DNA from: Alicycliphilus denitrificans_A | GTDB taxonomy: Bacteria > Pseudomonadota > Gammaproteobacteria > Burkholderiales > Burkholderiaceae_C | DNA length: 64,000 nucleotides | Assembly: GCF_044792555.1 (NCBI RefSeq) | Contig: NZ_CP126239.1 | Span: 186,001-250,000 of the forward strand | Direction of reading: 5' to 3' | Part shown: piece by piece, positions 1-7,090 of the stretch | Layout: every line of letters starts with the position of its first letter | Numbering within the stretch: position 1 is the first letter of the stretch | Notes under the pieces: generated by a model | Seen by the model: the letters and a program-made list of their open reading frames with translations, nothing else | Databases searched by the model: none | Told to the model about the DNA's origin: nothing | Position numbers and translations under genes: made by a program

Positions 1-210
1 CGATACGGTCACCGCCACAGGCTGCTGGGCCAGTTCGAAAAAGTGGGTGGAATGCATTTTTCCGGCGGCTCCGAAACCCGTTGCCGCGCCCATCAAGCTT
101 CCGCCCAGCGCACCGTTGTCCTGGGCAAATTGCAAAAGCCAGTCTCCCATGGGGGTGTGGCCGTGTCGATGTTCCTGCTCGGCAAAGAACGTGATCTGAA
201 AACCCTTCAT
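1..210 (-). CDS. DUF190 family protein, cut by window edge
   Basis: N-terminal 70 codons of a minus-strand gene that continues beyond position 1. The start MKGFQITFFAEQEHRHG and the later KMHSTHFFELAQQPV are typical of DUF190 proteins, small PII-like/ferredoxin-fold proteins often found beside fluoride exporters (CrcB, CLC-F). An AGGAG ribosome site precedes the ATG at 208-210. It lies downstream of the clcF operon, 58 bp after the previous gene, so it is probably the fourth gene. The molecular role of DUF190 is not established; association with fluoride export is inferred from the neighbours. Confidence 0.75.
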   Translation of the reverse strand, partial: MKGFQITFFAEQEHRHGHTPMGDWLLQFAQDNGALGGSLMGAATGFGAAGKMHSTHFFELAQQPVAVTVS

Positions 211-268
211 GATGAACTCCTGGTGAGCGTGAACGAAATAGAGAAACCGACGCCAATGACTGGCACTC

Positions 269-709
269 TCATGAGACGCATGCCGTTGATGGCGGCACTG
301 GCGGCCGGCACGATTGGGCGTTGGTTGGCGACTCCGAATCGCCGTCGGTCATTGGAAGCTCGCAAGCGAACAGAACGGCCCGCACCTTGCCCAACTCCTC
401 CGCGTGCTCCTGCATGAAGGTCCGAAGCCGAGTTTCAGAGTCAAGCAACTCCAGACATTGCGGATGTCGCAAAGCATGGCCTTCAAGGTGGTGGTGCGTG
501 AGCCGCTCTCCTGGCAGGTAGCCCGATCCGATGGGGTACAGCAAGGCTTGCTGAATACCCGAGCGACGAGCAACCTCCAACAGGTGCTGCGCCAGCGCGG
601 GCGCGCCCAAGCGGTGCCAGAAACGCGTGGCCTTGGCGCGGCTGTTGGCGGGAAAGTACAGACGCAAAACGGTCAGGTCGTGCGTATGAGTGGGGCCCTG
701 AGTCGTCAT
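269..709 (-). CDS. DUF190-like protein, third gene of fluoride operon
   Basis: Encodes about 146 residues. The start at 707-709 is chosen because GGAGGA lies upstream and the codon overlaps the stop of the preceding gene (TAATG), which indicates translational coupling. It is a paralogue of the upstream gene: both share LRLYFPA near the start, a central LLY..GSG/ASG, ERLTHH/ERVTHH and HPQCLELLD/HPQCLELID. These features fit DUF190-like small proteins accompanying fluoride transporters. No membrane segment or signal peptide is seen, so it is probably cytosolic. The C-terminal 20 residues are proline- and serine-rich and look disordered. Function inferred from operon context only. Confidence 0.7.
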   Translation of the reverse strand: MTTQGPTHTHDLTVLRLYFPANSRAKATRFWHRLGAPALAQHLLEVARRSGIQQALLYPIGSGYLPGERLTHHHLEGHALRHPQCLELLDSETRLRTFMQEHAEELGKVRAVLFACELPMTDGDSESPTNAQSCRPPVPPSTACVS

Positions 710-1137
710 TACTTTGTCTCCTCCAAAACAGCGTCCTGCTTCTCCTGCTTCTGCTTGCGCCGGAACTGAGCGATGTCCACCTGCCGATGGTTTTTGGGCA
801 AGGATTGGCGATGCTTGCCATGGCGGACGCGCTGCGCGTGACAGATGAACGCCCGCAGCTGCATTTCGGTGTCGATCAGCTCCAGGCACTGCGGATGCAG
901 TATGTGGGAGCCGTCGATCTGGTGATGTGTCACGCGCTCTCGTTTGAGGTGGCCCGATGCGACGTGGTAGAGCAGCGCCGACTGCAGGTGCGCGCGCTTT
1001 GCCGAGGCCAACAGTTGCTGCGCAAGCCCTGGAACGCTCAAGTGGTACCAGATACGGGTTGGGTTCGCATGGCTGCCGGCTGGGAAATACAGCCGCAGTG
1101 CCATCACCGTTGACAGATAGTTTTCAGCGCGACTCAT
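709..1137 (-). CDS. DUF190-like protein, second gene of fluoride operon
   Basis: Encodes 142 residues starting MSRAENYLSTVMALRLYFPAG. The ATG overlaps the TGA of the upstream CLC gene (ATGA), and its own stop overlaps the next start, so three genes are translationally coupled. It is homologous to the downstream 269-709 product (LRLYFPAGSHANPTRIWYHL; HPQCLELID). The C-terminus is rich in Lys, Gln and Arg and resembles the C-terminal tail of the upstream CLC protein (PQFRKKQ versus AQFRRKQKQ), which suggests that short tail segments were exchanged or share a role. No catalytic motif is recognised. Confidence 0.7.
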   Translation of the reverse strand: MSRAENYLSTVMALRLYFPAGSHANPTRIWYHLSVPGLAQQLLASAKRAHLQSALLYHVASGHLKRERVTHHQIDGSHILHPQCLELIDTEMQLRAFICHAQRVRHGKHRQSLPKNHRQVDIAQFRRKQKQEKQDAVLEETK

Positions 1138-2471
1138 GAGTGGTCATCTTTGGTTGCGGAGACGTGCTGGGTCTGCTGCTTTTTACGGAATTGCGGGACA
1201 TCGGCGATACGCAGTTCTTCCGGGGGACCGCCATGGTGTTTGCTGTGGCCGACGCGCTGTGCGTGGTAGATCCCGGTGTGGCCGGAGCAGAGGTAGCTGG
1301 TGATGCAGCCGATGGCTGCGAGCGGTCCGATCTGCGGCCCAAACAGTTCGATTGCCATGACGATGGTGGTTAGTGGCGTGTTGGCCGCGCCCGCGAACAC
1401 GGCCACGAAGCCGATGCCGGCGAGCATGGCGAAGGGCAGCTGCAGCATGGGCGCCAGGGCGTTGCCCAAGGTCGCGCCGATGTAGAACAGCGGCGTGACC
1501 TCGCCGCCCTTGAAGCCTGTGCCGAGCGAAGCGACGGTGAAGGCCAGCTTGCCAAAAAAATCCCACGGCGCCGAAGGTTCCTGGAAGGCGTTGACGATGC
1601 TAGGAATGCCCAGCCCGATGTAGCGATGCGCATCGAAGCCCGCTCTGCCGAGAGCCCAGAGGGCGAGCGCGATCACGATGCCGCCCAACATCGGGCGCAG
1701 CGGCGGATAGGAGATCCATCGCTTGACAAGCCCTCCGAGCTGGTGCGTCGCGGTCGCAAACACGAGGCCGACGAGACCGAAAATCACACCAGCGATCACG
1801 ACGGCTCCGACGCTCCAAGGCGTCACCGCGACCACCTCTCCGATCGCGTAGTGCATGTGGTGCACGCCCCAGGCCATGCCGACCTGGTCGGCCACGATGC
1901 CAGCGACCACGCAGGGCAATAGGGCGTCGTAGCGCATCCGGCCAATGGCCAGCACCTCGAGGCCGAAGAGCGCCCCCGCCAGCGGGGTCCCGAACACGGA
2001 GGCGAAGCCAGCGCTGATGCCCGCCATCAGCAGGATGCGGCGATCGGCAGGCTGGAATCGAAAGACGTGCGTGAGCTGGTCCGCCAGTGCGCCGCCCATC
2101 TGCACCGCCGTCCCCTCGCGACCGACGGACGCGCCGAAGAGATGTGAGATGACGGTGCCGCCCAGGACGAGCGGGACCATGCGCAGCGGCACGACCTTCT
2201 TAGGGTCGTGGATCTCGTCGATCAGCAGGTTGTTGCCGGCCTCGACCTGCTTGCCAAGCTTGAAGTACACCCAGCCGACCGCGCCACCAGCAAGCGGCAG
2301 CAACCAGGTGATCCAACGGTTGGCCTCGCGCCAGGCGGTGGCGCGGTCGAGCGCGAAGAGGAAAAGTGCGGAAGCGCTGCCGGCCAGGAAGGCCACAACG
2401 GAGGCGATCACGAGCCACTTGCCGATGTACGGCAGCAGGTCGAACTGTTCAGGTCGTCTAAATCGGCTCAT
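1134..2471 (-). CDS. clcF: CLC-F type fluoride/proton antiporter
   Basis: A 445-residue inner-membrane protein of the voltage-gated chloride channel superfamily. Family landmarks are GNNLLIDEIHDP near residue 75 (the N-helix signature of the fluoride clade, in place of GSGIP), GREGT (gating glutamate), PLAGALFGLEV, and GGEVTPLFYIGA where chloride CLCs carry GxFxP. Together these point to CLC-F (EriC-F), which expels F- in exchange for H+. The length fits the short CLC-F class without CBS domains. The start is placed at the ATG 2469-2471; an upstream TTG at 2480 is possible. The gene is preceded by a fluoride riboswitch and followed by coupled DUF190-like genes, so the operon is fluoride-inducible. 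Confidence 0.93.
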   Translation of the reverse strand: MSRFRRPEQFDLLPYIGKWLVIASVVAFLAGSASALFLFALDRATAWREANRWITWLLPLAGGAVGWVYFKLGKQVEAGNNLLIDEIHDPKKVVPLRMVPLVLGGTVISHLFGASVGREGTAVQMGGALADQLTHVFRFQPADRRILLMAGISAGFASVFGTPLAGALFGLEVLAIGRMRYDALLPCVVAGIVADQVGMAWGVHHMHYAIGEVVAVTPWSVGAVVIAGVIFGLVGLVFATATHQLGGLVKRWISYPPLRPMLGGIVIALALWALGRAGFDAHRYIGLGIPSIVNAFQEPSAPWDFFGKLAFTVASLGTGFKGGEVTPLFYIGATLGNALAPMLQLPFAMLAGIGFVAVFAGAANTPLTTIVMAIELFGPQIGPLAAIGCITSYLCSGHTGIYHAQRVGHSKHHGGPPEELRIADVPQFRKKQQTQHVSATKDDHS

Positions 2472-2557
2472 GCGGGTCAAGGAAACGAATCAATCGGCCT
2501 GACCAAGCAAAGAATCTGAGCGCGAACGCCTACAGCCCTGTAATGTGATCAGGTGTC

Positions 2558-2616
2558 TGTAGGCATCATTAGCCCCGGGCGATGCCAGGGCGGTTCACGG
2601 AAGGAATGCCATCTCC
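2558..2616 (-). promoter_or_regulatory. Fluoride riboswitch (crcB motif)
   Basis: Read on the minus strand the leader contains GGAGATGGCATTCC, then AACCGCC, then GGGGCTAATGATGCCTAC, in the order and spacing of the crcB RNA motif. The first ATGGCAT-type strand pairs with ATGCC to form the pseudoknotted fluoride-binding core. The motif lies between a TATAAT box and the CLC-F start, so it should turn on the operon when fluoride binds. About 85 bases separate it from the start codon, enough for an expression platform that I did not fold. Confidence 0.92.
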
Positions 2617-2624
2617 GTCGAAAA

Positions 2625-2654
2625 ATTATAGCGAGATGGACCGGTGAAAGTAAA
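2625..2654 (-). promoter_or_regulatory. Promoter of the fluoride operon
   Basis: Minus-strand -10 box TATAAT at 2630-2625 and a weak -35 TTTACT at 2654-2649 (18-bp spacer). It sits immediately upstream of the riboswitch, at the correct distance for transcription to begin just before the aptamer. Confidence 0.6.
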
Positions 2655-2935
2655 ACGGTGCGGCATGCGGTTGAGGCAGCTTCAGATCACAAGGCAAACA
2701 TCAACTCGGCAAGTCATGAAGAGGTCGTACTTGCAACATACCCTGCCTGACATTTCCGTCACCTGGGGCCGCTGGCGCAGGGAGCATCGCACTCGCCGGC
2801 AGCAATGGCGACGTCAGGAACATTGACGTGGGCGACGCCGCACAGTAGGGATGTTCGTCCGAAATAAGCAGTCACCCGTCAGCAAAGGGCAGCTACCCCG
2901 CCTTGAGCAGACACTGATCGGCTGACGGCCGCCGG
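2655..2935. other. Intergenic stretch, no gene seen
   Basis: Short open frames only, with no ribosome site or recognisable protein. It separates the fluoride promoter from the left inverted repeat of the RIT element. Confidence 0.5.
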
Positions 2936-3005
2936 CAGCAATCGCTGCTTATGGAGAGCTCTCCATAAGCAGCGTTATGCACAGCACGCAGTTATGGACA
3001 GTTGG
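2936..3005 (+). repeat. Left inverted repeat of RIT element
   Basis: This 70-bp sequence recurs inverted at 6452-6521 with about one mismatch. It contains a 32-bp perfect palindrome at 2943-2974 centred on GGAGAGCTCTCC, probably the recombinase binding and crossover site. Confidence 0.9.
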
Positions 3006-3099
3006 CCAGTCTGAACGCGCCAGAGGCTGTGATCGCCCTGGTAGATCGCAAGGAGGCGGTGCCGTTGAACTGGACATAAGTTCGCAGTCGGCGCATGAA

Positions 3100-3126
3100 T
3101 GGTGATCTCACAACTGGAGATCACCA
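3100..3126 (+). promoter_or_regulatory. Hairpin sequestering the ritA ribosome site
   Basis: TGGTGATCTC at 3100-3109 and GAGATCACCA at 3117-3126 form a perfect 10-bp stem with a 7-base loop. The Shine-Dalgarno GGAG (3116-3119) and the A of the start codon lie at or in the right arm. Transcripts reading in from outside would fold and hide the start, a known way of limiting transposase synthesis. Confidence 0.65.
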
Positions 3127-4376
3127 TGGACTTGATTCTTTCGATGCACCCGATGGCCAGGGCATGGCTGCTCGATGGCCCGCTGTCTTCATACGTCGGG
3201 GCGTTCCAGGCATTGCTGGAGCGCGGCCGGTACGCCGAAGGCAGCTCGGAGACTGCCCTTCGTGCCTGGTCGCACTTTGCCCACTGGATGGCGAAGTGCC
3301 AGGTATCTGCCGAACAGATCGACGAAGCCCTCGTCGAGCAGTTTCTGGATTCGCATCTGCCGCGCTGCGACTGCCATCCCGCGGCTCTGCGTACACGCAG
3401 CGGCTTGAGCGCCAGTCTCGGACACCTGCTCGCCTTGTTGCGGGAACAGCATGTCATCGTGGAACTGCCAGGCCCCAGCGGTCCCATTGCAGAAGAACTG
3501 AACCGTTACAACGTCCACATGCGCGACGCCCGCGGCCTGGCGATAGGCACGCGCGAGGATCGGCTGGTACTCGTAGGTCGTCTGCTGCAATGCAAGTTCG
3601 CGGGCAAGGCCATCGCCATCGGCGAGTTGCAGCCGGAAGACGTTCGCGGCTTCATCGCAACCGAGCTCACGCGGGTCAGCAGCGGGTCGCATTCCAGCGC
3701 GGTCACTGCTGCGCTGCGGGCCTACTTCCGATACCGCGGGACCTGCGGTGACGCAGTGAACAGCCTGCTCGGCGCTATCTCGTCGCCGGTGCGATGGAGC
3801 CAAGCATCGTTGCCGCGCGCGCTGACGACCGAGGAGGTCCAGCGCCTCGAAGCGCATTGCGCCGAGGCCAAGCGGGCTCCGCTGCGCCTGCTGGCCATGG
3901 TGCGCCTGGCCTTGGATCTCGGACTGCGCGTGGGCGAGATCGCCAAGCTGGAGATCGGCGACTTCGATTGGCGTGCCGGAACGGTGACCTTGAAGCGAAC
4001 AAAGTCCCAGCGCCAGGATGTCCTACCGCTGCCGGTGCTCACCGGGCAGGCTCTGGCGGAGTACATGAGACACGAGCGGCCCGCAACCACGCTGCCATCG
4101 CTGTTCGTCCGTCGGTTGGCGCCACACGACAAGCCCATCGGCGTCGATGCAGTGAGCCAGGCAATCGGGCGTGCCCTGCGAGGTGCCGGCATCTCACGCG
4201 GTTGCCATTCGTTGCGTCACACGCTGGCCTGTCGCCTGGTCAACAGCGGCAGTTCGATCAAGGAGGTCGCCGATGTGCTTCGGCATCGATCGCTGGACAC
4301 CTCGTTGATCTACGCCAAGCTCGACTTGCAACTGCTTGCCGAGGTCGCTCTGCCTTGGCCTGGGAGTGCATCATGA
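3126..4376 (+). CDS. ritA: RIT tyrosine recombinase A
   Basis: A 416-residue tyrosine recombinase and the first gene of the trio. The N-terminal half is the SAM-like core-binding domain. The catalytic half shows the first arginine in LGLRVGEIAKLE, a lysine-containing beta hairpin (TLKRTKSQRQDVLPLP), the HxxR box in CHSLRHTLACRLVNSG and the terminal His/Tyr box in VLRHRSLDTSLIYAK, so all catalytic residues are present. The start at 3126 follows GGAG at six bases; the upstream in-frame codon at 3099 lacks a ribosome site. The stop overlaps the next start (ATGA). The three RIT recombinases probably act together to move the element; their individual roles are not known. Confidence 0.9.
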   Translation: MDLILSMHPMARAWLLDGPLSSYVGAFQALLERGRYAEGSSETALRAWSHFAHWMAKCQVSAEQIDEALVEQFLDSHLPRCDCHPAALRTRSGLSASLGHLLALLREQHVIVELPGPSGPIAEELNRYNVHMRDARGLAIGTREDRLVLVGRLLQCKFAGKAIAIGELQPEDVRGFIATELTRVSSGSHSSAVTAALRAYFRYRGTCGDAVNSLLGAISSPVRWSQASLPRALTTEEVQRLEAHCAEAKRAPLRLLAMVRLALDLGLRVGEIAKLEIGDFDWRAGTVTLKRTKSQRQDVLPLPVLTGQALAEYMRHERPATTLPSLFVRRLAPHDKPIGVDAVSQAIGRALRGAGISRGCHSLRHTLACRLVNSGSSIKEVADVLRHRSLDTSLIYAKLDLQLLAEVALPWPGSAS

Positions 4377-5374
4377 GCGCCGCAGCATCGGCGAACATCG
4401 ACCTCACCGCCAAGGTGGAGCAATACCTGACTGAACGCCTGCGCCTCGGGTTCAAGCCGTGCTCCTCTGATCTCGCTGTGCGCAGCTTCACTCGCTTCAT
4501 GGTCGGAGAGGGACGCGACATCGCGTTGACGGTAGACGTGATGGTCCAGTGGGCGCACCAGGTACAGCCTCGGTATCTCGTGGGCGGCCGGGCCAATGTC
4601 GACACGGCAGCGCGCCGACTGGCAACGCTGCGCCCCTTCATGCGCTGGCTCCAGCAGTTCGATCCGACTGTCGAAGTTCCTGACGATTCCAGCTTCGGTC
4701 CGATCCCGCGCCGCGTGGCGCCTCACATCTACAGCGAAGCCGAGATCGCGGCATTGATCGTCGCTGCCCGCCGACTCGGCCCCTCGGATGGCCTTCGTGC
4801 CACCACCTATGCAACGCTGTTCGGTCTGATCGCATCGGCCGGGCTTCGGGTCTCTGAAGCGATCAACCTGGCCGACTCGGATGCAGATCTGGACGGCGGC
4901 ATCCTGACCATACAGCAGACCAAGTTTGGCAAGTCCCGCATGGTGCCGCTGCACCCCAGCGTGATCGGTCCGATGGCAGCCTACCGGGCCTTGCGCCGCC
5001 AGTACGTGCCTGCGAAGCCGCAGATGACATTCTTCGTGGGCTCGCGTGGCGTGCACCGGGGTGAACCGCTGGGAGATCGGCAGGTGCATCGAGTGTTCTG
5101 TCAGCTGCGCGAGCAATTGGGTTGGATCGATCGCGGCGGCCATGGCCGACCGCGGGTGCATGACCTGCGCCATAGCTTCGCCGTGAGACGGATGATCCTG
5201 TGGCACCAGCAGGGAGCGAACCTTGACCAACGAATGCTGGCCCTGTCCACGTACATGGGCCACATCAATATCTCCAGCACGTACTGGTACCTGAGCGGCG
5301 TGCCGGAGTTGATGGCGTTGGCCGGCGCTCGATTCGAACGCTTCGCCGACGTCGCGGAGAACGACGATGAGTAG
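4373..5374 (+). CDS. ritB: RIT tyrosine recombinase B
   Basis: A 333-residue tyrosine recombinase and the middle gene. It overlaps ritA by four bases and ritC by eight. Catalytic residues are visible in SAGLRVSEAINL (Arg I), IQQTKFGKSRMVPL (Lys), VHDLRHSFAVRRM (HxxR) and YMGHINISSTYWYLS (His and nucleophilic Tyr). It begins MSAAASANIDLTAKVEQYL with an N-terminal core-binding domain. It appears intact. Confidence 0.9.
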   Translation: MSAAASANIDLTAKVEQYLTERLRLGFKPCSSDLAVRSFTRFMVGEGRDIALTVDVMVQWAHQVQPRYLVGGRANVDTAARRLATLRPFMRWLQQFDPTVEVPDDSSFGPIPRRVAPHIYSEAEIAALIVAARRLGPSDGLRATTYATLFGLIASAGLRVSEAINLADSDADLDGGILTIQQTKFGKSRMVPLHPSVIGPMAAYRALRRQYVPAKPQMTFFVGSRGVHRGEPLGDRQVHRVFCQLREQLGWIDRGGHGRPRVHDLRHSFAVRRMILWHQQGANLDQRMLALSTYMGHINISSTYWYLSGVPELMALAGARFERFADVAENDDE

Positions 5375-6387
5375 TTCTGAACACCGCAAGCCCGCTCCGC
5401 CGAGCTTCGCGACGCTGGTCCAGTCCTTCTTCGCCGAGCACCTGACGCAGCAGCGCGCGTTGAGCCCGCAGACCGTTGCGGCCTATCGGGACGCGTTCGT
5501 GCTGTTCCTGGACTTCGCCCAGGCGCAACTGCACAAGACGCCCACGACGCTGTCGCTCGCCGACCTGACGCCCGCGCTGATCCTGGACTTCCTCGATCAT
5601 CTCGAACGCGATCGGCACAACACCGTTCGCAGCCGCAATGCGCGACTGGCCGCGCTGCGCTCGTTCCTGAAGTTCGCGGCCCGGCGAGACGTGACGGCAC
5701 TTCAGGTCGTCGAGCAGGCGCTCGGCGTGCCGATGAAGCGCTTCGAGCGGCCGATGTTCGAGTTCCTGACACGCGAGGAGATGCTGGCCGTGATCGGCGC
5801 GCCAGGAGCGGATTGGATGGGCCAGCGAGACAAGCTGCTGCTGGCCCTGCTGTACAACACCGGTGCCCGCGTGTCGGAGGCAATCGGCGTAAAAGTGGGC
5901 GACGTCGTGCTGGCACCCGCCGCCTGCGTGCATCTGCATGGCAAAGGGACGCAAGCAGCGGTCGGTGCCGCTCTGGCGATCGACGGTCAAGGTGATCCGC
6001 GCCTGGCTGAAGTTCAACCCGGACCTGACTCCCACGTCGGCGCTGCTGCCCAACCGTGGCGGACAGGCGATGACGCGGTCCAACGTGACGCAGCGCCTGG
6101 CATTGGCCGTCAAGAAAGCCGCGCTCACGACGCCGAGCCTGGCCGGAAGAACGATCTCTCCACACTGCCTGCGTCACTCGACCGCCATGCACCTTCTGCA
6201 GTCGGGCGTGGAAATCAGCGTGATCGCTCTGTGGCTCGGACACGAGAGTCCGGCGACAACGCATCAGTACATAGAGGCCGATCTCGCCATGAAGGAAAAG
6301 GCACTGGCCAGGCTTCAGGATCCCAATGTGGTCCCACAGCGGTTCCGGGCAGAAGACGATCTGTTGAAGTTCCTCAAGACCTTGTGA
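5367..6387 (+). pseudogene. ritC: RIT tyrosine recombinase C, frameshifted
   Basis: The third recombinase would be about 340 residues. The first frame runs from ATG 5367 through the N-terminal domain and Arg I (NTGARVSEAIGV) to HLHGKG. Homologous sequence then continues one frame over (GRKQRSVPLWRSTVKVI) to the HxxR box HCLRHSTAMHL and WLGHESPATTHQYIEA, ending at 6387. The break is at an AAAGGG run near 5943-5948, where one extra G explains the shift. Either the gene is dead here, the base is a sequencing error, or a +1 slip restores it. If broken, the element would be immobile unless complemented. Confidence 0.8.
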
Positions 6388-6451
6388 TTACGTGAAGTTC
6401 AAAGACGCGACCGCAGCCCTCTTGCGAGGGCGGCGACGCCGCGCTGCCGGA

Positions 6452-6521
6452 CCAACTGTGCATAACTGCGTGCTGTGCATAACGCTGCTTATGGAGAGCT
6501 CTCCATAAGCAGCGATTGCTG
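6452..6521 (-). repeat. Right inverted repeat of RIT element
   Basis: Inverted copy of 2936-3005, with the same 32-bp palindrome. The only clear difference is one base in the inner third (ATGCACA here, ATGGACA on the left). Confidence 0.9.
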
Positions 6522-6584
6522 TCGGCCGTATGCTCGATCCGAACACCCGGTGTTGGCCAGTGAGCAGTCATTGCACACATTCGC

Positions 6585-7032
6585 GCAGGTACCTGAGCGC
6601 CGTCATCGACCTGTTCTCCAGGCAGGTGATCGGCTGGTCCATGGGGCACCGCATCGACACTGAGTTAGTGATCAACGCGCTGCTGATGGCATTGTGGCGC
6701 CGACACCCAAAGCTGCTGACACCGTCCACTCTGATCAGGGCAGTCAGTTCGCTGGGCATGCATGGCAAGACTTCCTGCGCGCTCACAACCTGGTTTCCAG
6801 CATGAGCCGTCGGGGCAATTGCCATGACAACGCCGTGGCCGAAAGCTTCTTCCAACTTTTGAAACGAGAGCGAATCCGTCGCCAAATCTACCCAACCCGC
6901 GATCAAGCCAGAGCCGATGTCTTCAACTACATCGAGATGTTTTACAACCCTAAGCGACGCCACGGCACTGCCGGAGATACTTCACCGGTAGAGTTCGAAA
7001 GACGCCATTTCCAACGGATCAAAAGTGTCTAG
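6585..7032 (+). pseudogene. IS3-family transposase remnant (OrfB C-terminus)
   Basis: Reads YLSAVIDLFSRQVIGWSM in one frame, then after a shift near 6705 continues HSDQGSQFAGHAWQDFL, SMSRRGNCHDNAVAESFF and FNYIEMFYNPKRRH, the D-D-E integrase core of IS3-family OrfB. The N-terminal half is missing: homology begins shortly after the RIT right repeat, so the RIT element or a deletion removed it. The end AAAAGTGTCTAGGGAAT near 7020-7036 looks like an IS3 terminus. Not functional. Confidence 0.8.
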
Positions 7033-7090
7033 GGAATCCGGGGCGATTCAACACCCTGCCCCCTGCGATCAACGGTGAGTGTGCTGCAAT

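Larger units (their letters stand above)
2936..6521 (+). mobile_element. RIT element (recombinase in trio)
   Basis: A 3,586-bp unit bounded by near-perfect 70-bp inverted repeats, containing only three consecutive, overlapping tyrosine recombinase genes. This is the defining architecture of RIT elements. No target duplication could be identified at the outer edges. It is inserted between the fluoride operon and an IS3 remnant. Confidence 0.9.

Noticed and set aside
2943..2974. Palindrome as a transcription terminator
   Set aside because: No T run follows and the same palindrome lies inside both RIT inverted repeats, so it is an element end.
5101..6264. 387-residue minus-strand open frame across the RIT genes
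   Set aside because: Shadow of ritB and ritC; very Arg- and Ser-rich with no motif, while the plus strand encodes catalytic recombinase boxes.
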